Under the pieces are notes generated by a model. That model made no database searches, had not been told where the DNA came from, and saw only the letters and a program-made list of their open reading frames with translations. Made by a program: the position numbers and the translations under genes. A stretch of DNA of 64,000 nt. It comes from Jiella soli. GTDB taxonomy: Bacteria; Pseudomonadota; Alphaproteobacteria; Rhizobiales; Rhizobiaceae. The DNA lies in the NCBI RefSeq assembly GCF_020615385.1, contig NZ_JAJAVB010000039.1, positions 1 through 64,000 on the forward strand. Reading direction: 5' to 3'. Shown here piece by piece: positions 14,981-23,798 of this stretch (positions are counted from its first letter, which is position 1; every line of letters starts with the position of its first letter).

Positions 14981-15460
14981 TCAGTTCTTCGTAACGACGA
15001 GCGGGCCGTGCATGCCGCTCTCGTAGTGGCCGGGGATCAGGCAGGCGAACTCGAAGTCCCCCGCCTTGCCGAAGGTCCAGACGATCTCGCCGCTCTCGCC
15101 GGGCTGAAGCCGCACGGCGTTCGGGTCGGCGTGTTCCATCTCCGGGAACTTCTCCATGAGCGCCTTGTGCTCCCGGATCGCGCCCGTGCCGTCCATGACG
15201 AATTCGTGCTCGGTCTCGCCGTCATTGGTGATCGCGAGGCGAACCGTCTCGCGGGCACCGACCTCGATGCGGGAGGGCTCGAAGACCATCGCGCCGTCGT
15301 CCGTCTCTCGCATCGAAACCGCGATGGTGCGGCTCGCTTCGGCGGCCGTGCCGGGCTCGCCGATGGCCATCTCGTCTTGATGGCCCATTCCGTCCATGTG
15401 GCCCTTGTCACCGGCGTCCTCGCGGTGACCGCCGGCATGGTTCCGACGCCGATGCCGCTT
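14981..15460 (-). pseudogene. cupredoxin-type copper protein lacking its signal peptide
   Basis: The C-terminal domain is a complete cupredoxin: MVFEPSRIEVGARETVRLAI, EHEFVMDGTG with the first His ligand, and FACLIPGHYESGMHGP supplying Cys, His and Met. A Met/His-rich stretch (GHMDGMGHQDEM) precedes it, as in copper-resistance plastocyanins. No signal peptide or good start is found: the frame continues upstream into DNA that in another frame belongs to a TolC-like gene ending at 15460. The first in-frame Met is in GHMDG. A deletion seems to have joined the two genes, so export and function are doubtful. Confidence 0.7.
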
Positions 15461-15713
15461 TAGCCGACGGAAATCGTCGGGTCGGCGAGAAGACCCTCCT
15501 GCCAGAGATCGGCAACCGACAGTCCCACCTCCGCATGGGTCGCCTGCAGACGCTTGTTGTTGAGGATCGCGACCTGGATCGCCGCATCGGCGAGACGATG
15601 GCCGGATCGTCAGGAGATGGGAAGGCCGCCATGTCCAGCAGCCCGGGAGGCGCCGGCGCGCAGCCGGCGAGAGCGAGACCGGCGAGAAGGCCGATCCGTT
15701 GGAAGGTGAACAT
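15460..15713 (-). pseudogene. truncated, frameshifted TolC/CusC-like outer-membrane efflux gene
   Basis: It starts ATG 15713 with a lipoprotein signal (MFTFQRIGLLAGLALAGC). After about 40 residues it must change frame to continue DAAIQVAILNNKRLQATHAE and GLSVADLWQEGLLADPTISVG, ending TAA 15460. These blocks are the start of TolC-family efflux lipoproteins found in rhizobial copper clusters, which normally run over 400 residues. About 80% of the gene, and probably an adjacent copper oxidase, are missing. The break lies exactly where the cupredoxin begins, so a deletion is the simplest explanation. Confidence 0.7.
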
Positions 15714-15882
15714 GATCGTTGAGACACCGTCATCCGCCGACATCCCCGATGCGCACCGGCTTCGGGAAGGGCCGATTGAATTCCTGCCAAGCCACGCGCC
15801 GATGGACGGCGGCACGGAGCACGAAGCGCGCAGCCGCTATCGCAGCCGGCACACTATCAGCGCCAAGAAAGACGCGAGGAGT

Positions 15883-16266
15883 TCAGGCGCGTGGAGGACG
15901 TTCGAGTGCCGGAGCGGTACGACCGGCGCGATGCTCGGAAAATGCGGCATAGACGATGGTGCGGACGATCTGTGTCGACGTCCGGACGGTAGCGGCTTGC
16001 GGCAGCGCGGTGGCGCAGTGAAGACTGCAGTCGCCATCGTCGGAACTCGTATGCTCATGAGTATCCGTCACGTGCGACATCGCATGCCCGGCATCATTGC
16101 CGTGACGACGCGTTGCCGGGTCAAGACGGGCCTCAGACATTTCGGACGCGGACGCGTCGAAACGAGCCCATTCCGAAGCCGGCGACTGAAGACTGGCGCC
16201 CGACAGCACGGCAAGCACGACGAGAAGCCGTGTCAGGATGCCTGCTATGGCGAGAGCGCTCTTCAT
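15883..16266 (-). CDS. small secreted His/Cys protein of copper locus
   Basis: The protein has 127 residues from ATG 16266. The N-terminus MKSALAIAGILTRLLVVLAV is a signal peptide. The mature part has a His-rich segment (HGNDAGHAMSHVTDTHEHTS) and two Cys in DGDCSLHCATALP, which could bind a metal. It resembles the DUF2946/CopL-like proteins that often accompany copper efflux genes, but the family call is uncertain. It lies upstream of the truncated TolC-like gene on the same strand, so it may lead what was a copper-responsive operon. Confidence 0.55.
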   Translation of the reverse strand: MKSALAIAGILTRLLVVLAVLSGASLQSPASEWARFDASASEMSEARLDPATRRHGNDAGHAMSHVTDTHEHTSSDDGDCSLHCATALPQAATVRTSTQIVRTIVYAAFSEHRAGRTAPALERPPRA

Positions 16267-16519
16267 GTTCGATGCAATAGCAGACTCGGGTGTCAGACGA
16301 CAACTCGATTGGAACGCTCGTTGACGCCTGGCCTTCGATCTTACATCTTCATCGCAGGAACTTCTTGCGTTGCATGTAGCCTGGTCGACTGGTGGCGAAA
16401 GAGCCGGAAGCGGTCGCCAACGCGCTGGTTTCCCCTGGCAAAAGCCGGCCTCGATGCAGCGACGGCAGCAGCCCTGCGGAGCAGCGTTCCCCTCGATATG
16501 GTCGGCAGATCGGCCGGCC

Positions 16520-18094
16520 TCAGCGCAGTTTCTGCGCGAGTGCGAAGCCGGATCCTCCGCCGAGGCCGGGTCCGGGATGGGTGGACGCGCCGATGTGGTA
16601 GAGGCTTTTGACGCCGGTTGCGTGGTTGCGCGAATTGGCGAACGGTCGCCAGATGAAGAACTGGTCGAGCGCGGCCGAGCCGCCATAGGGATCGCCGCCG
16701 ACGAGGTTCATGTTCATCGCTTCGAGATCCGCCGGCGAATAGGCCTTGCGGGCGATGACGCTCTCGGCGAAGCCTTCGATATGCCCGGCGAGGATCGCCT
16801 CTGCCCGATCGGCATAGGCTTCGCGCAGTCCGTCCGTCCAGCGCCCGTCGGCCGGTGTCGCGATCGTTCCGGCGGCGTCTCCCCTGACCTGCCGCGGCGC
16901 TTCGGGAAGCTGAAGCCACAGGATGCCGGCGCCCTCCGGACAACGCGACGGGTCCAGTGCATGCGGCTGGCCGACGCAGATCGTCGGAACGTCCGGCAGC
17001 ATGCCCCGCTCGCATTCGTTGACCGCCTTGGAGACGCCGTCGAGGCCGGGCGTCAGGTGGATCAGGGCGACATGGCCAAGACCATCCGACTTCCAGCGCG
17101 GCGGGTGCTTCAAGGCGTAGTGGATCTGCATGTTCCCCTTGCCATAGCGAAAGGCGGCGGCGCTATCCTGCGTCGCGGCATCGCTGGCTCCGGCTGGCAT
17201 CAGCCGGCCGTAGAGCTGCGTCGGGGTCACGGAACAGACGACGCCTTCGCGGGCATCGATCGTGCTGCCGTCGGCAAGCCTGACGCCGGTGGCGCGCCGG
17301 CCCGACACGCAGATCTCGGCCACGTCGGCGGAGGTCCGGATCGTGCCGCCATGTTCGCGGATCAGGCCCTCGAAGGCCTCCACGGCACGGCTGGCCCCGC
17401 CGATCGCCACCGGTGCGCCTGCCGCTTCAAGCGCGAAGGCGATGATCCGGGCCATCTCGCCTGAGAAGGCACTTTCCGGGCCGAGACCGGCATGCAGGAC
17501 CCAGGGCGCCAGGAGCGCACGGGTCAGCTCGGAGCGGAAGCTGTGCTCCAGCCAGGCGCGGCCGGGCCGCAGCGCCTCGCCGAGCCGGGCGAGAAGCGCG
17601 CGTGGACCGCGGCGCCGCGCCTCGCCGAGGAGGAGGCTCGCGGTCGGAAAGCTCCACAACGCGCTCCCGAGCAGGCCGAAGAGCAGGCCCGCGTCGCGCT
17701 CGACGGCCTCCATCTCGGCGCGGTAGCGTTCGCCCTCGCCCGCGGCGAGACGATCGAGATGCGCGACGTTCTCGGCCCGATCGGTCGCGAGCGCGAGGCT
17801 GCGCCCGTCCGGCAGGAGCACGGCGGTCGGATGCGACGTATTTGCGAAGTCCAGGCCGTGGCGGGCGAGATCGGAGCCGAGTTCGGCAAAGGCCGGCGAG
17901 GTCACGAACAAGACGAAGGTCGCCGCCATCACATCGTGTCGGAAGCCGGGGACGGTGATTTCCTCGGTGCGCATGCAGCCGCCGGCAACGCTCTCGCGTT
18001 CGAGCACGAGGACGCTCTTGCCCTTCTTGGCGAGCAGGGCCGCGCAGGTCAGCCCGTTGATGCCCGAACCCACGATCACGTAGTCGACGGCCAT
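16520..18094 (-). CDS. FAD-dependent oxidoreductase, phytoene-desaturase-like
   Basis: The protein has 524 residues from ATG 18094. An N-terminal Rossmann motif (VIVGSGINGLTCAALLAKKG) and ERESVAGGCMRTEE mark the FAD-binding site. The C-terminus GASTHPGPGLGGGSGFALA is the second dinucleotide-contact motif of phytoene-desaturase/PYROXD2-type enzymes. The substrate is unknown; these proteins dehydrogenate or isomerise hydrophobic substrates. It faces a paralogue (18265-19842) across a 170-base divergent promoter containing a TTTAAGCTTAAA-type box, so the two are likely co-regulated and may form a heterodimer or act in sequence (inference). The frame is open to 18190, but the extension is unlikely. 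Confidence 0.85.
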   Translation of the reverse strand: MAVDYVIVGSGINGLTCAALLAKKGKSVLVLERESVAGGCMRTEEITVPGFRHDVMAATFVLFVTSPAFAELGSDLARHGLDFANTSHPTAVLLPDGRSLALATDRAENVAHLDRLAAGEGERYRAEMEAVERDAGLLFGLLGSALWSFPTASLLLGEARRRGPRALLARLGEALRPGRAWLEHSFRSELTRALLAPWVLHAGLGPESAFSGEMARIIAFALEAAGAPVAIGGASRAVEAFEGLIREHGGTIRTSADVAEICVSGRRATGVRLADGSTIDAREGVVCSVTPTQLYGRLMPAGASDAATQDSAAAFRYGKGNMQIHYALKHPPRWKSDGLGHVALIHLTPGLDGVSKAVNECERGMLPDVPTICVGQPHALDPSRCPEGAGILWLQLPEAPRQVRGDAAGTIATPADGRWTDGLREAYADRAEAILAGHIEGFAESVIARKAYSPADLEAMNMNLVGGDPYGGSAALDQFFIWRPFANSRNHATGVKSLYHIGASTHPGPGLGGGSGFALAQKLR

Positions 18095-18193
18095 GACGCT
18101 TCGCTCCCGTTCGAATGCAAGCGGCGGCGCGGCAGCCCGTCCGCGCGCGTCCCGCGAAATCCAGCCTATGGCCGGCGGATGCGTTTGCAAATG

Positions 18194-18205
18194 TCTAAGC
18201 TTAAA
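18194..18205. promoter_or_regulatory. putative MarR-type operator box a (TCTAAGCTTAAA)
   Basis: This near-palindrome lies between the divergent FAD-oxidoreductase genes, 99 bases from one start and 59 from the other. It matches the consensus TTTAAGCTTAAA with one change and is the first of eight copies in the catabolic region. Confidence 0.6.
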
Positions 18206-18264
18206 ATAATCTCGAACGAAGCGGGCCCGCGGGGGCAGCGCAAGCCGATCGACGGGAGACGCTT

Positions 18265-19842
18265 ATGGCCGAGGAATTCGATGCGGTGTTCGTGGGGGCT
18301 GGCCACAACGCGCTCGCTGCCGCCATTCATCTCGGCTCCAGGGGCTGGCGGGTCGGAGTCTTCGAGAAGAACGAGACGGCCGGCGGCGCCTGCCGCACCG
18401 AGGAAGCGACGCTTCCCGGCTTCCGCCACGACCTCTATGCAACCAATCTCGGCCTCTTCGCCGGCTCGCCCTTCTTCGCCGAGCACGGAGCGGCGCTGAA
18501 ACCGCATGGGCTCGATCTGGTGCCGGCGGAGGATTGCTTCGCCTCGCCGACGCCATCCGGCCGCTGGTTCGGCGTATCCAAGGACATCGAGAAGACCGCG
18601 GCGCGCGCCGCCGCCCTGTCGCCGCAGGACGGCGAGCGCTGGCGCGCCATGTTCGCCGCGTTCCCGGCGGAGGCGCCGCATCTCTTCGGCCTTCTCGGCG
18701 CGCCGATGTCCTGGCGCTCGCTGGCGCGCCTCGGCTGGGCGGCCTGGCGCGCGAAGGGCGCCCGCGGCAGCCTCGACCTCGCGCGGCTCCTTGCCTCCTC
18801 GCCGCGCGAATTCCTGGAGCGCGAGTTCGAGGCGCCGGAAGTGCGCGCCGCGCTGGGCGCCTGGGGCATGCATCTCGACTTCGCGCCGGACATCGCCGGC
18901 GGCGCGCTGTTCCCTTATCTCGAAGGCATGGCCGACCAGGCGAACGGCATGGTCATCGGCAAGGGCGGCGCCGACACCATCGTCAGGGCGATGGTCGCAC
19001 GGATCGAGGAACTCGGCGGCCGGGTCGACACCGGCGCCGAGGTCACCGCGATCCGCCACCGCTTCGGGAAAGCCGACGGCATCCGCCTCGCCGACGGGAC
19101 CGAGGTGACGGCGAGGCGCGCCGTCGTCGCAGGCGTAGCGCCCGGCGCGCTCGTCGACCGGCTGCTCGCCGGCACGAGCGGGAACGCGAGTTTCGATGCG
19201 GGGGCGCGAAAGTTCCGGCACGGGCCGGGCGCGATGATGGTGCATCTGGCGATGTCCGCCCTCCCCGACTGGTCGGCAGGCGAAGAGCTCAAGCGCTTCC
19301 TCTATGTCCACCTTGCCCCTGACCTCGACATGATGGCGATCGCCTATGCGCAGGCGATGGCGGGTCTCCTGCCGGAGAAGCCGCTGATCGTCGTCGGACA
19401 GCAGACCGCCGTCGATCCCTCGCGCGCACCGGAGGGTCAGCACACGCTCTGGGTCCAGGTCCGCATGGTGCCCGGCACGATCCGCGGCGATGCGGCGGGA
19501 ACGATCGCCGCGACCGACTGGGCGGATGCCGGCGAAGCCTATGCCGACCGGGTGCTCGACATCATCGAGACCTACGCGCCGGGAACCAAGGCGAAGATCC
19601 TCGGCCGCTATGTCGAGACGCCGGCCGATCTAGAGCGCCGCAATCCCAACCTCGTCGGCGGCGACAGTATCGCCGGCAGCCACCACCTGTCGCAGAACTT
19701 CCTGTTCCGGCCGTTCCCTGGCTGGGCCCGCTACAGGACGCCCGTCGACAAGCTTTATCTCATCGGCGCCTCGACCTGGCCGGGCGGCGGGCTGGGTGCG
19801 GGCTCGGGATACATGCTTGCAAAGGAGCTCGCGGGCCGCTGA
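18265..19842 (+). CDS. FAD-dependent oxidoreductase, paralogue of the divergent gene
   Basis: The 525-residue protein has the same architecture as the protein at 16520-18094: FAD site AVFVGAGHNALAAAIHLGSRG, then ETAGGACRTEEATLPGFRHD, and the closing GASTWPGGGLGAGSGYMLAKE. Shared internal blocks such as VDPSRAPEGQHTLWVQ and RGDAAGTIA show the pair arose by duplication. The ATG at 18265 is preceded by GGGAGACGCTT. It is probably a flavin dehydrogenase of the aromatic/indole pathway; the substrate is unknown. It is followed by a convergent terminator region. Confidence 0.85.
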   Translation: MAEEFDAVFVGAGHNALAAAIHLGSRGWRVGVFEKNETAGGACRTEEATLPGFRHDLYATNLGLFAGSPFFAEHGAALKPHGLDLVPAEDCFASPTPSGRWFGVSKDIEKTAARAAALSPQDGERWRAMFAAFPAEAPHLFGLLGAPMSWRSLARLGWAAWRAKGARGSLDLARLLASSPREFLEREFEAPEVRAALGAWGMHLDFAPDIAGGALFPYLEGMADQANGMVIGKGGADTIVRAMVARIEELGGRVDTGAEVTAIRHRFGKADGIRLADGTEVTARRAVVAGVAPGALVDRLLAGTSGNASFDAGARKFRHGPGAMMVHLAMSALPDWSAGEELKRFLYVHLAPDLDMMAIAYAQAMAGLLPEKPLIVVGQQTAVDPSRAPEGQHTLWVQVRMVPGTIRGDAAGTIAATDWADAGEAYADRVLDIIETYAPGTKAKILGRYVETPADLERRNPNLVGGDSIAGSHHLSQNFLFRPFPGWARYRTPVDKLYLIGASTWPGGGLGAGSGYMLAKELAGR

Positions 19843-19868
19843 GGGCGGGCCGCCCCTCTACGAAGGGG
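19843..19868. terminator. hairpins between convergent genes
   Basis: GGGCGG/CCGCCC at 19843-19855 is followed by CCCCT (19853-19857) pairing with AGGGG (19864-19868). They lie in the 86-base gap between genes converging from both sides, so a bidirectional terminator is likely, although no T-run follows. Confidence 0.4.
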
Positions 19869-19928
19869 CAGTCGATCCTCGCACTACCGTCGCCGCACCC
19901 TCACCTCTGGATCCCTACAGCGACGCCC

Positions 19929-21320
19929 CTATCCCAGCACTTTGCCGGGGTTGAGGATGCCCTTCGGGTCGAGCGCCGCCTTCATCCGCCGCATGAGATC
20001 GAGTTCGGCGGGCGAGCGCGAATAGGCGAGATATTTGCGCTTCAGCGTTCCGATTCCATGCTCGGCCGAGATCGTCCCGCCGGCCGCCCGGACGGTCGCG
20101 TAGACGAAATCGGCGATCTCGCCGCCCGGCTGCGCGGCGCCGGCGGAGGGAACGTTGGCGACGAAGTGCAGGTTGCTGTCGCCGACATGGCCGTAGGACA
20201 GCGAGATCGCGTCCGGCCAGCGCTCGGCCATCCCGGCTTCGAGCTGCTCGACCACGGCGCCCGTGACATGCGAGGAGACGCCCACGTCGAAGGCCGCGAT
20301 CGGCCCGAGCACCTTGGTATATTCCGAGACGCTCTCGCGGATCGCCCAGAGCGCGGCCACGTCCTTGCCGGAGGCGGCGATCACCGCATCCTCGACGTCG
20401 CCCGCCTCCAGCCGTCCCTCGAGCAGGGATTCCAGTCGTGCCGCATCCCGTTCGGCATCGAAGCCGCTGACCTCGATCAGCACGTAGATCCCGTGCCTTC
20501 CGCTGAGCGGCTGCGGCAGCGACGGCAGGCTGTCGCCCATGAAGTGGTAGAAGCTCGGCCACATCACCTCGAAGGCGGTGAGCGAGGGGCCGAGGCCAGC
20601 GCGGGCCGCCTTCAGAAGCGACAGGACGGCGTCGAAGTCGCGGCAGCCGCAGAGCGCGCTGGTCGAGAAGGTCGGCTGCGGCTGCAGGCGCAGGACGGCC
20701 CGGGTGATGACGCCGAGCGTTCCTTCCGAGCCGATGAACAGTTGCTTGGAATCGTATCCGGCATTGTTCTTCAGCATCTTGTTCAGCGAGCTGACGACCG
20801 TCCCGTCCGCGAGGACGATCTCGAGGCCGAGCACGTGCTCGCGCGCCATGCCGTAGCGGATCACCCGGTTTCCGCCGGCATTGGTGGACAGGACGCCGCC
20901 CACGGTGCAGGAGCCGCGCGCGCCGAGATCGAGGGCGAGGAACAGGCCCGCCTCCTCCGCCGCAGCCTGAGCCGTCTGCAGCACCACCCCGGCCCCGGCC
21001 GTCATCGTCGCCATGGCCGGGTCGATCTCCTCGATCCGGTTGAGCCGCTCCAGCGACAGCGCCACGCAGCCCTTCGTCGGATGGGCACCGCCGGCGAGAC
21101 CGGTGAGCCCGCCCTGCGGCACGACACCGATCCCCGCCTCGCTGCAGAGCTTCAAGGTCGCCGAGACCTCCTCGGTGCTGCGCGGCCTGATCAGCGCGAG
21201 CGGGCGCACCGGCTCCTGGCCGCTCCAGTCGTGCCGGGCGCGCTCGGGGATCTCATCCCCCAGCGTGACGATTTCCCCGCCGAGCCGCTCCATCAGGAGT
21301 TCTGCAATCCGCATGGCCAT
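19929..21320 (-). CDS. FAD-binding 2-hydroxyacid oxidase/dehydrogenase (GlcD-like)
   Basis: The protein has 463 residues from ATG 21320, which has GGAGGG 9 bases upstream; the longer frame to 21440 would run through the promoter. The N-terminal FAD_binding_4 domain shows PQGGLTGLAGGA, GARGSCTVGGVLSTNAGG and GSEGTLGVITRAVL. The C-terminal FAD-oxidase domain shows YGHVGDSNLHF and SAEHGIGTLKRKYL, the His-containing active-site motif. The family oxidises D-lactate, D-2-hydroxyglutarate or glycolate. Here it may handle a hydroxyacid formed in the catabolic route (inference). It is transcribed away from the cyclase gene across a 354-base divergent region. Confidence 0.88.
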   Translation of the reverse strand: MAMRIAELLMERLGGEIVTLGDEIPERARHDWSGQEPVRPLALIRPRSTEEVSATLKLCSEAGIGVVPQGGLTGLAGGAHPTKGCVALSLERLNRIEEIDPAMATMTAGAGVVLQTAQAAAEEAGLFLALDLGARGSCTVGGVLSTNAGGNRVIRYGMAREHVLGLEIVLADGTVVSSLNKMLKNNAGYDSKQLFIGSEGTLGVITRAVLRLQPQPTFSTSALCGCRDFDAVLSLLKAARAGLGPSLTAFEVMWPSFYHFMGDSLPSLPQPLSGRHGIYVLIEVSGFDAERDAARLESLLEGRLEAGDVEDAVIAASGKDVAALWAIRESVSEYTKVLGPIAAFDVGVSSHVTGAVVEQLEAGMAERWPDAISLSYGHVGDSNLHFVANVPSAGAAQPGGEIADFVYATVRAAGGTISAEHGIGTLKRKYLAYSRSPAELDLMRRMKAALDPKGILNPGKVLG

Positions 21321-21674
21321 GATCCCATCCCTCCGGCACCGCGACTCCCGGTCGGCCTGCCTGCCGCCCGCTCCGTGCCTGCGCACGGAATTATATCCAT
21401 TTGCATACGGTATCGTACCGATACCAGCGAGGGAAGGCATGCCTCGTCAAGTGCATGCCGGAAAGCCCCGATTCCGCGCTGCACTGAAAGTGCCGCGACC
21501 GCGAAGACTCTGCCGACATTAGCGCCACATCCAGCCCAATTCCTGGTCATCCTGCGCAACCGCAGTGCAACAATGGAAATGCTCCAAGAAATACTTGCAT
21601 CCGCATATTTGCCGCGATAGCGTGCAGGCATGTCAGACGCCCTGGGACGGGGCAGTTGAATAAGGGAGGCGAGG
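21321..21674. promoter_or_regulatory. divergent promoter region with 7-bp perfect inverted repeat
   Basis: This 354-base region separates the GlcD-like gene from the cyclase gene. GGTATCG (21409-21415) and CGATACC (21419-21425) form a perfect inverted repeat around TAC, overlapping AT-rich DNA (TTATATCCATTTGCATA). This is the likely operator of a different regulator from the one using the TTTAAGCTTAAA boxes. A TTGCATCCGCATATTTGC stretch near 21594-21611 is a second candidate site close to the cyclase start. No gene was seen. Confidence 0.45.
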
Positions 21675-22466
21675 ATGGCCGGTTCGCAAGGTCTGTCGGG
21701 TTTGGCGGAGATGCTTGTCAGCGGCGCGGTCGAGGTGGTCGATCTCACCGCGGTGCTGGGGCCCTCGACTCCGCTGTTGAAGCTGCCGCCGGAACTCGCG
21801 GTCGACACGCCGAAGATCGAGATCCACAAGATCTCAGAATATGACAAGAACGGCCCCTGGTGGGCATGGAACTGGCTGAAGGTGGGCGAGCATTCCGGCA
21901 CGCATTTCGATGCGCCGCATCACTGGATCACCGGCAAGGACTATCCGGATGGCGCGACCGACTCGATTCCGGTCAAGAACTTCGTCGCGCCGGTCAACGT
22001 CATCGACTGCTCGGCCAAATCGGCCGAGAACCACGACTACCTCCTGACGGCGGACGACGTGAAGGCCTGGGAGGCCGAGCATGGCGAGATTAAGGCCGGC
22101 GAATGGGTGGTGATGCGGACCGACTGGGATCGGCGCAACGGCTCGGAGGAGACCTTCCTCAACGCCGACGAGACCGGTCCGCACTCGCCCGGACCGACCG
22201 TCGACTGCATCCAGTACATCATCGAAAAGGGCGCGATCGGCTGGGGCACGCAGTGCATCGGCACGGACGCTGGCCAGGCGGCGGGCATGGAGATCCCCTT
22301 CCCCGCCCACAACCTGATGCACAAGGCCAATCGCTACGGCCTCGCCAGCCTCTGCAATCTCGACAAGCTTCCGGCGAAGGGCGCGATCCTGATCGCGGCG
22401 CCGCTGAAGATCGAGCATGGCACGGGCAGCCCGATCCGCGCCCTGGCCCTCGTCCCAAAGAGCTAA
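21675..22466 (+). CDS. cyclase-family metal hydrolase (isatin hydrolase / kynurenine formamidase-like)
   Basis: The 263-residue protein has GGGAGGCGAGG before its ATG. The cyclase-family metal motif is HSGTHFDAPHHWITG (residues about 75-89). WWAWNW lies just before it and TDAGQAAGMEIPFPAH supplies later active-site residues. This family includes isatin hydrolase, which opens isatin to isatinate, and kynurenine formamidase. Both products lead to anthranilate, for which the cluster has a CoA pathway. A second cyclase is at 51429-52253. It probably forms a unit with the MarR gene 157 bases downstream. Confidence 0.8.
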   Translation: MAGSQGLSGLAEMLVSGAVEVVDLTAVLGPSTPLLKLPPELAVDTPKIEIHKISEYDKNGPWWAWNWLKVGEHSGTHFDAPHHWITGKDYPDGATDSIPVKNFVAPVNVIDCSAKSAENHDYLLTADDVKAWEAEHGEIKAGEWVVMRTDWDRRNGSEETFLNADETGPHSPGPTVDCIQYIIEKGAIGWGTQCIGTDAGQAAGMEIPFPAHNLMHKANRYGLASLCNLDKLPAKGAILIAAPLKIEHGTGSPIRALALVPKS

Positions 22467-22623
22467 CAAGCGGGAATTCGATGGTGCGAGGCCTGAAGAC
22501 GGTGGAGCGGATGGCCGGACTGAACGGATCCGGCCGCTGCCGAAAGGCGGCGTCTCGGCTCGCAGGCCTCGCCCTTTGCAACAAGGCGCCGGCGGCTCGC
22601 CACGGCGGCGCGGGTGAGCGCTG

Positions 22624-23106
22624 ATGGACGACGTCCCGCGGTCGGCGGACGACAGATCCTACGCCCTCGGCGAGATCGGGCTGCAGCAATTCGCGCCCTA
22701 TCTCATGAACCGGATCATGGGGCGCTACAACGCGACTCTGCGCGACGATCTGAAGGCGCACGGCCTGACGACGCCGCAAATGCGGACGCTGGCGATCCTG
22801 TCCGCCATCGACGGGCTGACGATCAACGAGGTCGCCGTCTACGCGGTGATCGAGCAGTCGACCATGAGCCGGACGCTCGACACGATGGAGGCTCAGGGGC
22901 TGTTGCGGCGGGAAACGGAGACCTCGGACAACCGCGTCCGGCGGATCTACCTCACAGACAAGGGCCGCGCCCTGTTCGAGGCCGTGTGGCCGGTGATGCG
23001 CTCCGCCTTCGAGCGGATGTTCCTCGGCGTCGACGACCCCGAATACGCAGCCTTCGTCGCCGTGCTGCAGAAGGTTCTGCGCAATGTCCGGCAGCACGAT
23101 TTCTGA
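22624..23106 (+). CDS. MarR family transcriptional regulator 1
   Basis: The 160-residue protein has the MarR winged-helix arrangement: dimer helices at both ends, recognition helix in DGLTINEVAVYAVIEQSTMSRTLDTME (quoted in part: VIEQSTMSRTLDTME), and wing ETSDNRVRRIYLTDKGR. MarR proteins usually repress catabolic genes and release DNA on binding an aromatic acid or CoA ester. It sits between the cyclase and the VOC gene, upstream of indolepyruvate oxidoreductase, and may use the palindrome at 21409-21425 or the TTTAAGCTTAAA boxes. It ends 14 bases before the VOC gene. Confidence 0.88.
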   Translation: MDDVPRSADDRSYALGEIGLQQFAPYLMNRIMGRYNATLRDDLKAHGLTTPQMRTLAILSAIDGLTINEVAVYAVIEQSTMSRTLDTMEAQGLLRRETETSDNRVRRIYLTDKGRALFEAVWPVMRSAFERMFLGVDDPEYAAFVAVLQKVLRNVRQHDF

Positions 23107-23120
23107 GGGGATTTTCCAGA

Positions 23121-23762
23121 ATGCTGGATCAGGAACCCGGCCGCCTCGCCCGCCGCCTTTCCGCCGGCCTCCTGGCCGGCCTTGCCGCCACGGCCGCCGC
23201 ATGCGCCCTCTTCGGCCCGGCCGCGGCGGCCGACACGCTGCCCGGCATGCGCGGCATCGACCATGTCGGCATCACCGTGCCCGACATCGCTCAGGCCGAG
23301 ACCTTCTTCACCGATGTCCTCGGCTGCCGGAAGGCGATGTCCTTCGGTCCGTTCCGCGACGACACGGGCACCTTCATGCACGACCTCGTCGACGTCGATC
23401 CGCGCGCCGTCATCGAGAAGATCACGCTGGTGCGCTGCGGCAATGGCAGCAATATCGAGCTCTTCCAGTATACCGCGCCGGACCAGGCGAAGACCGGGCC
23501 GAAGAACAGCGACATCGGCGGGCACCACCTCGCCTTCTACGTCGACGACATCAAGGCGGCGAAGACCTATTTCGACGCGAACGGCGTGCGCACACTGATG
23601 GGGCCGGTGCCGATCGATGCGGGTCCGGCCGCCGGCCAGTCGATCCTCTACTTCTTCGCGCCCTGGGGCCTGCAGCTGGAGGCGATCAGCTATCCCGGCG
23701 GCATGGCCTACGAAAAGGGCGCCGACACCGTGCTCTGGTCGACACGCGATCCGGCCAAGTGA
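23121..23762 (+). CDS. exported VOC-family (glyoxalase-like) protein
   Basis: The protein has 213 residues from ATG 23121. Residues 1-38 form a signal peptide with twin Arg (RLARRLSAGLLAGL) and an AAAADT cleavage region. Then one vicinal-oxygen-chelate unit follows, with GIDHVGITVPD (first metal His), GGHHLAFYVDD (second His) and LQLEAISYP (Glu). VOC enzymes are usually cytoplasmic, so export is unusual and suggests action on an external or periplasmic aromatic compound. It lies between the MarR gene and iorA with short gaps, so it is probably in their operon. Activity could be dioxygenase, isomerase or binding protein. Confidence 0.8.
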   Translation: MLDQEPGRLARRLSAGLLAGLAATAAACALFGPAAAADTLPGMRGIDHVGITVPDIAQAETFFTDVLGCRKAMSFGPFRDDTGTFMHDLVDVDPRAVIEKITLVRCGNGSNIELFQYTAPDQAKTGPKNSDIGGHHLAFYVDDIKAAKTYFDANGVRTLMGPVPIDAGPAAGQSILYFFAPWGLQLEAISYPGGMAYEKGADTVLWSTRDPAK

Positions 23763-23798
23763 CTTTTCAGAAGACAGACATGATGAAGGAGCGGCGGC

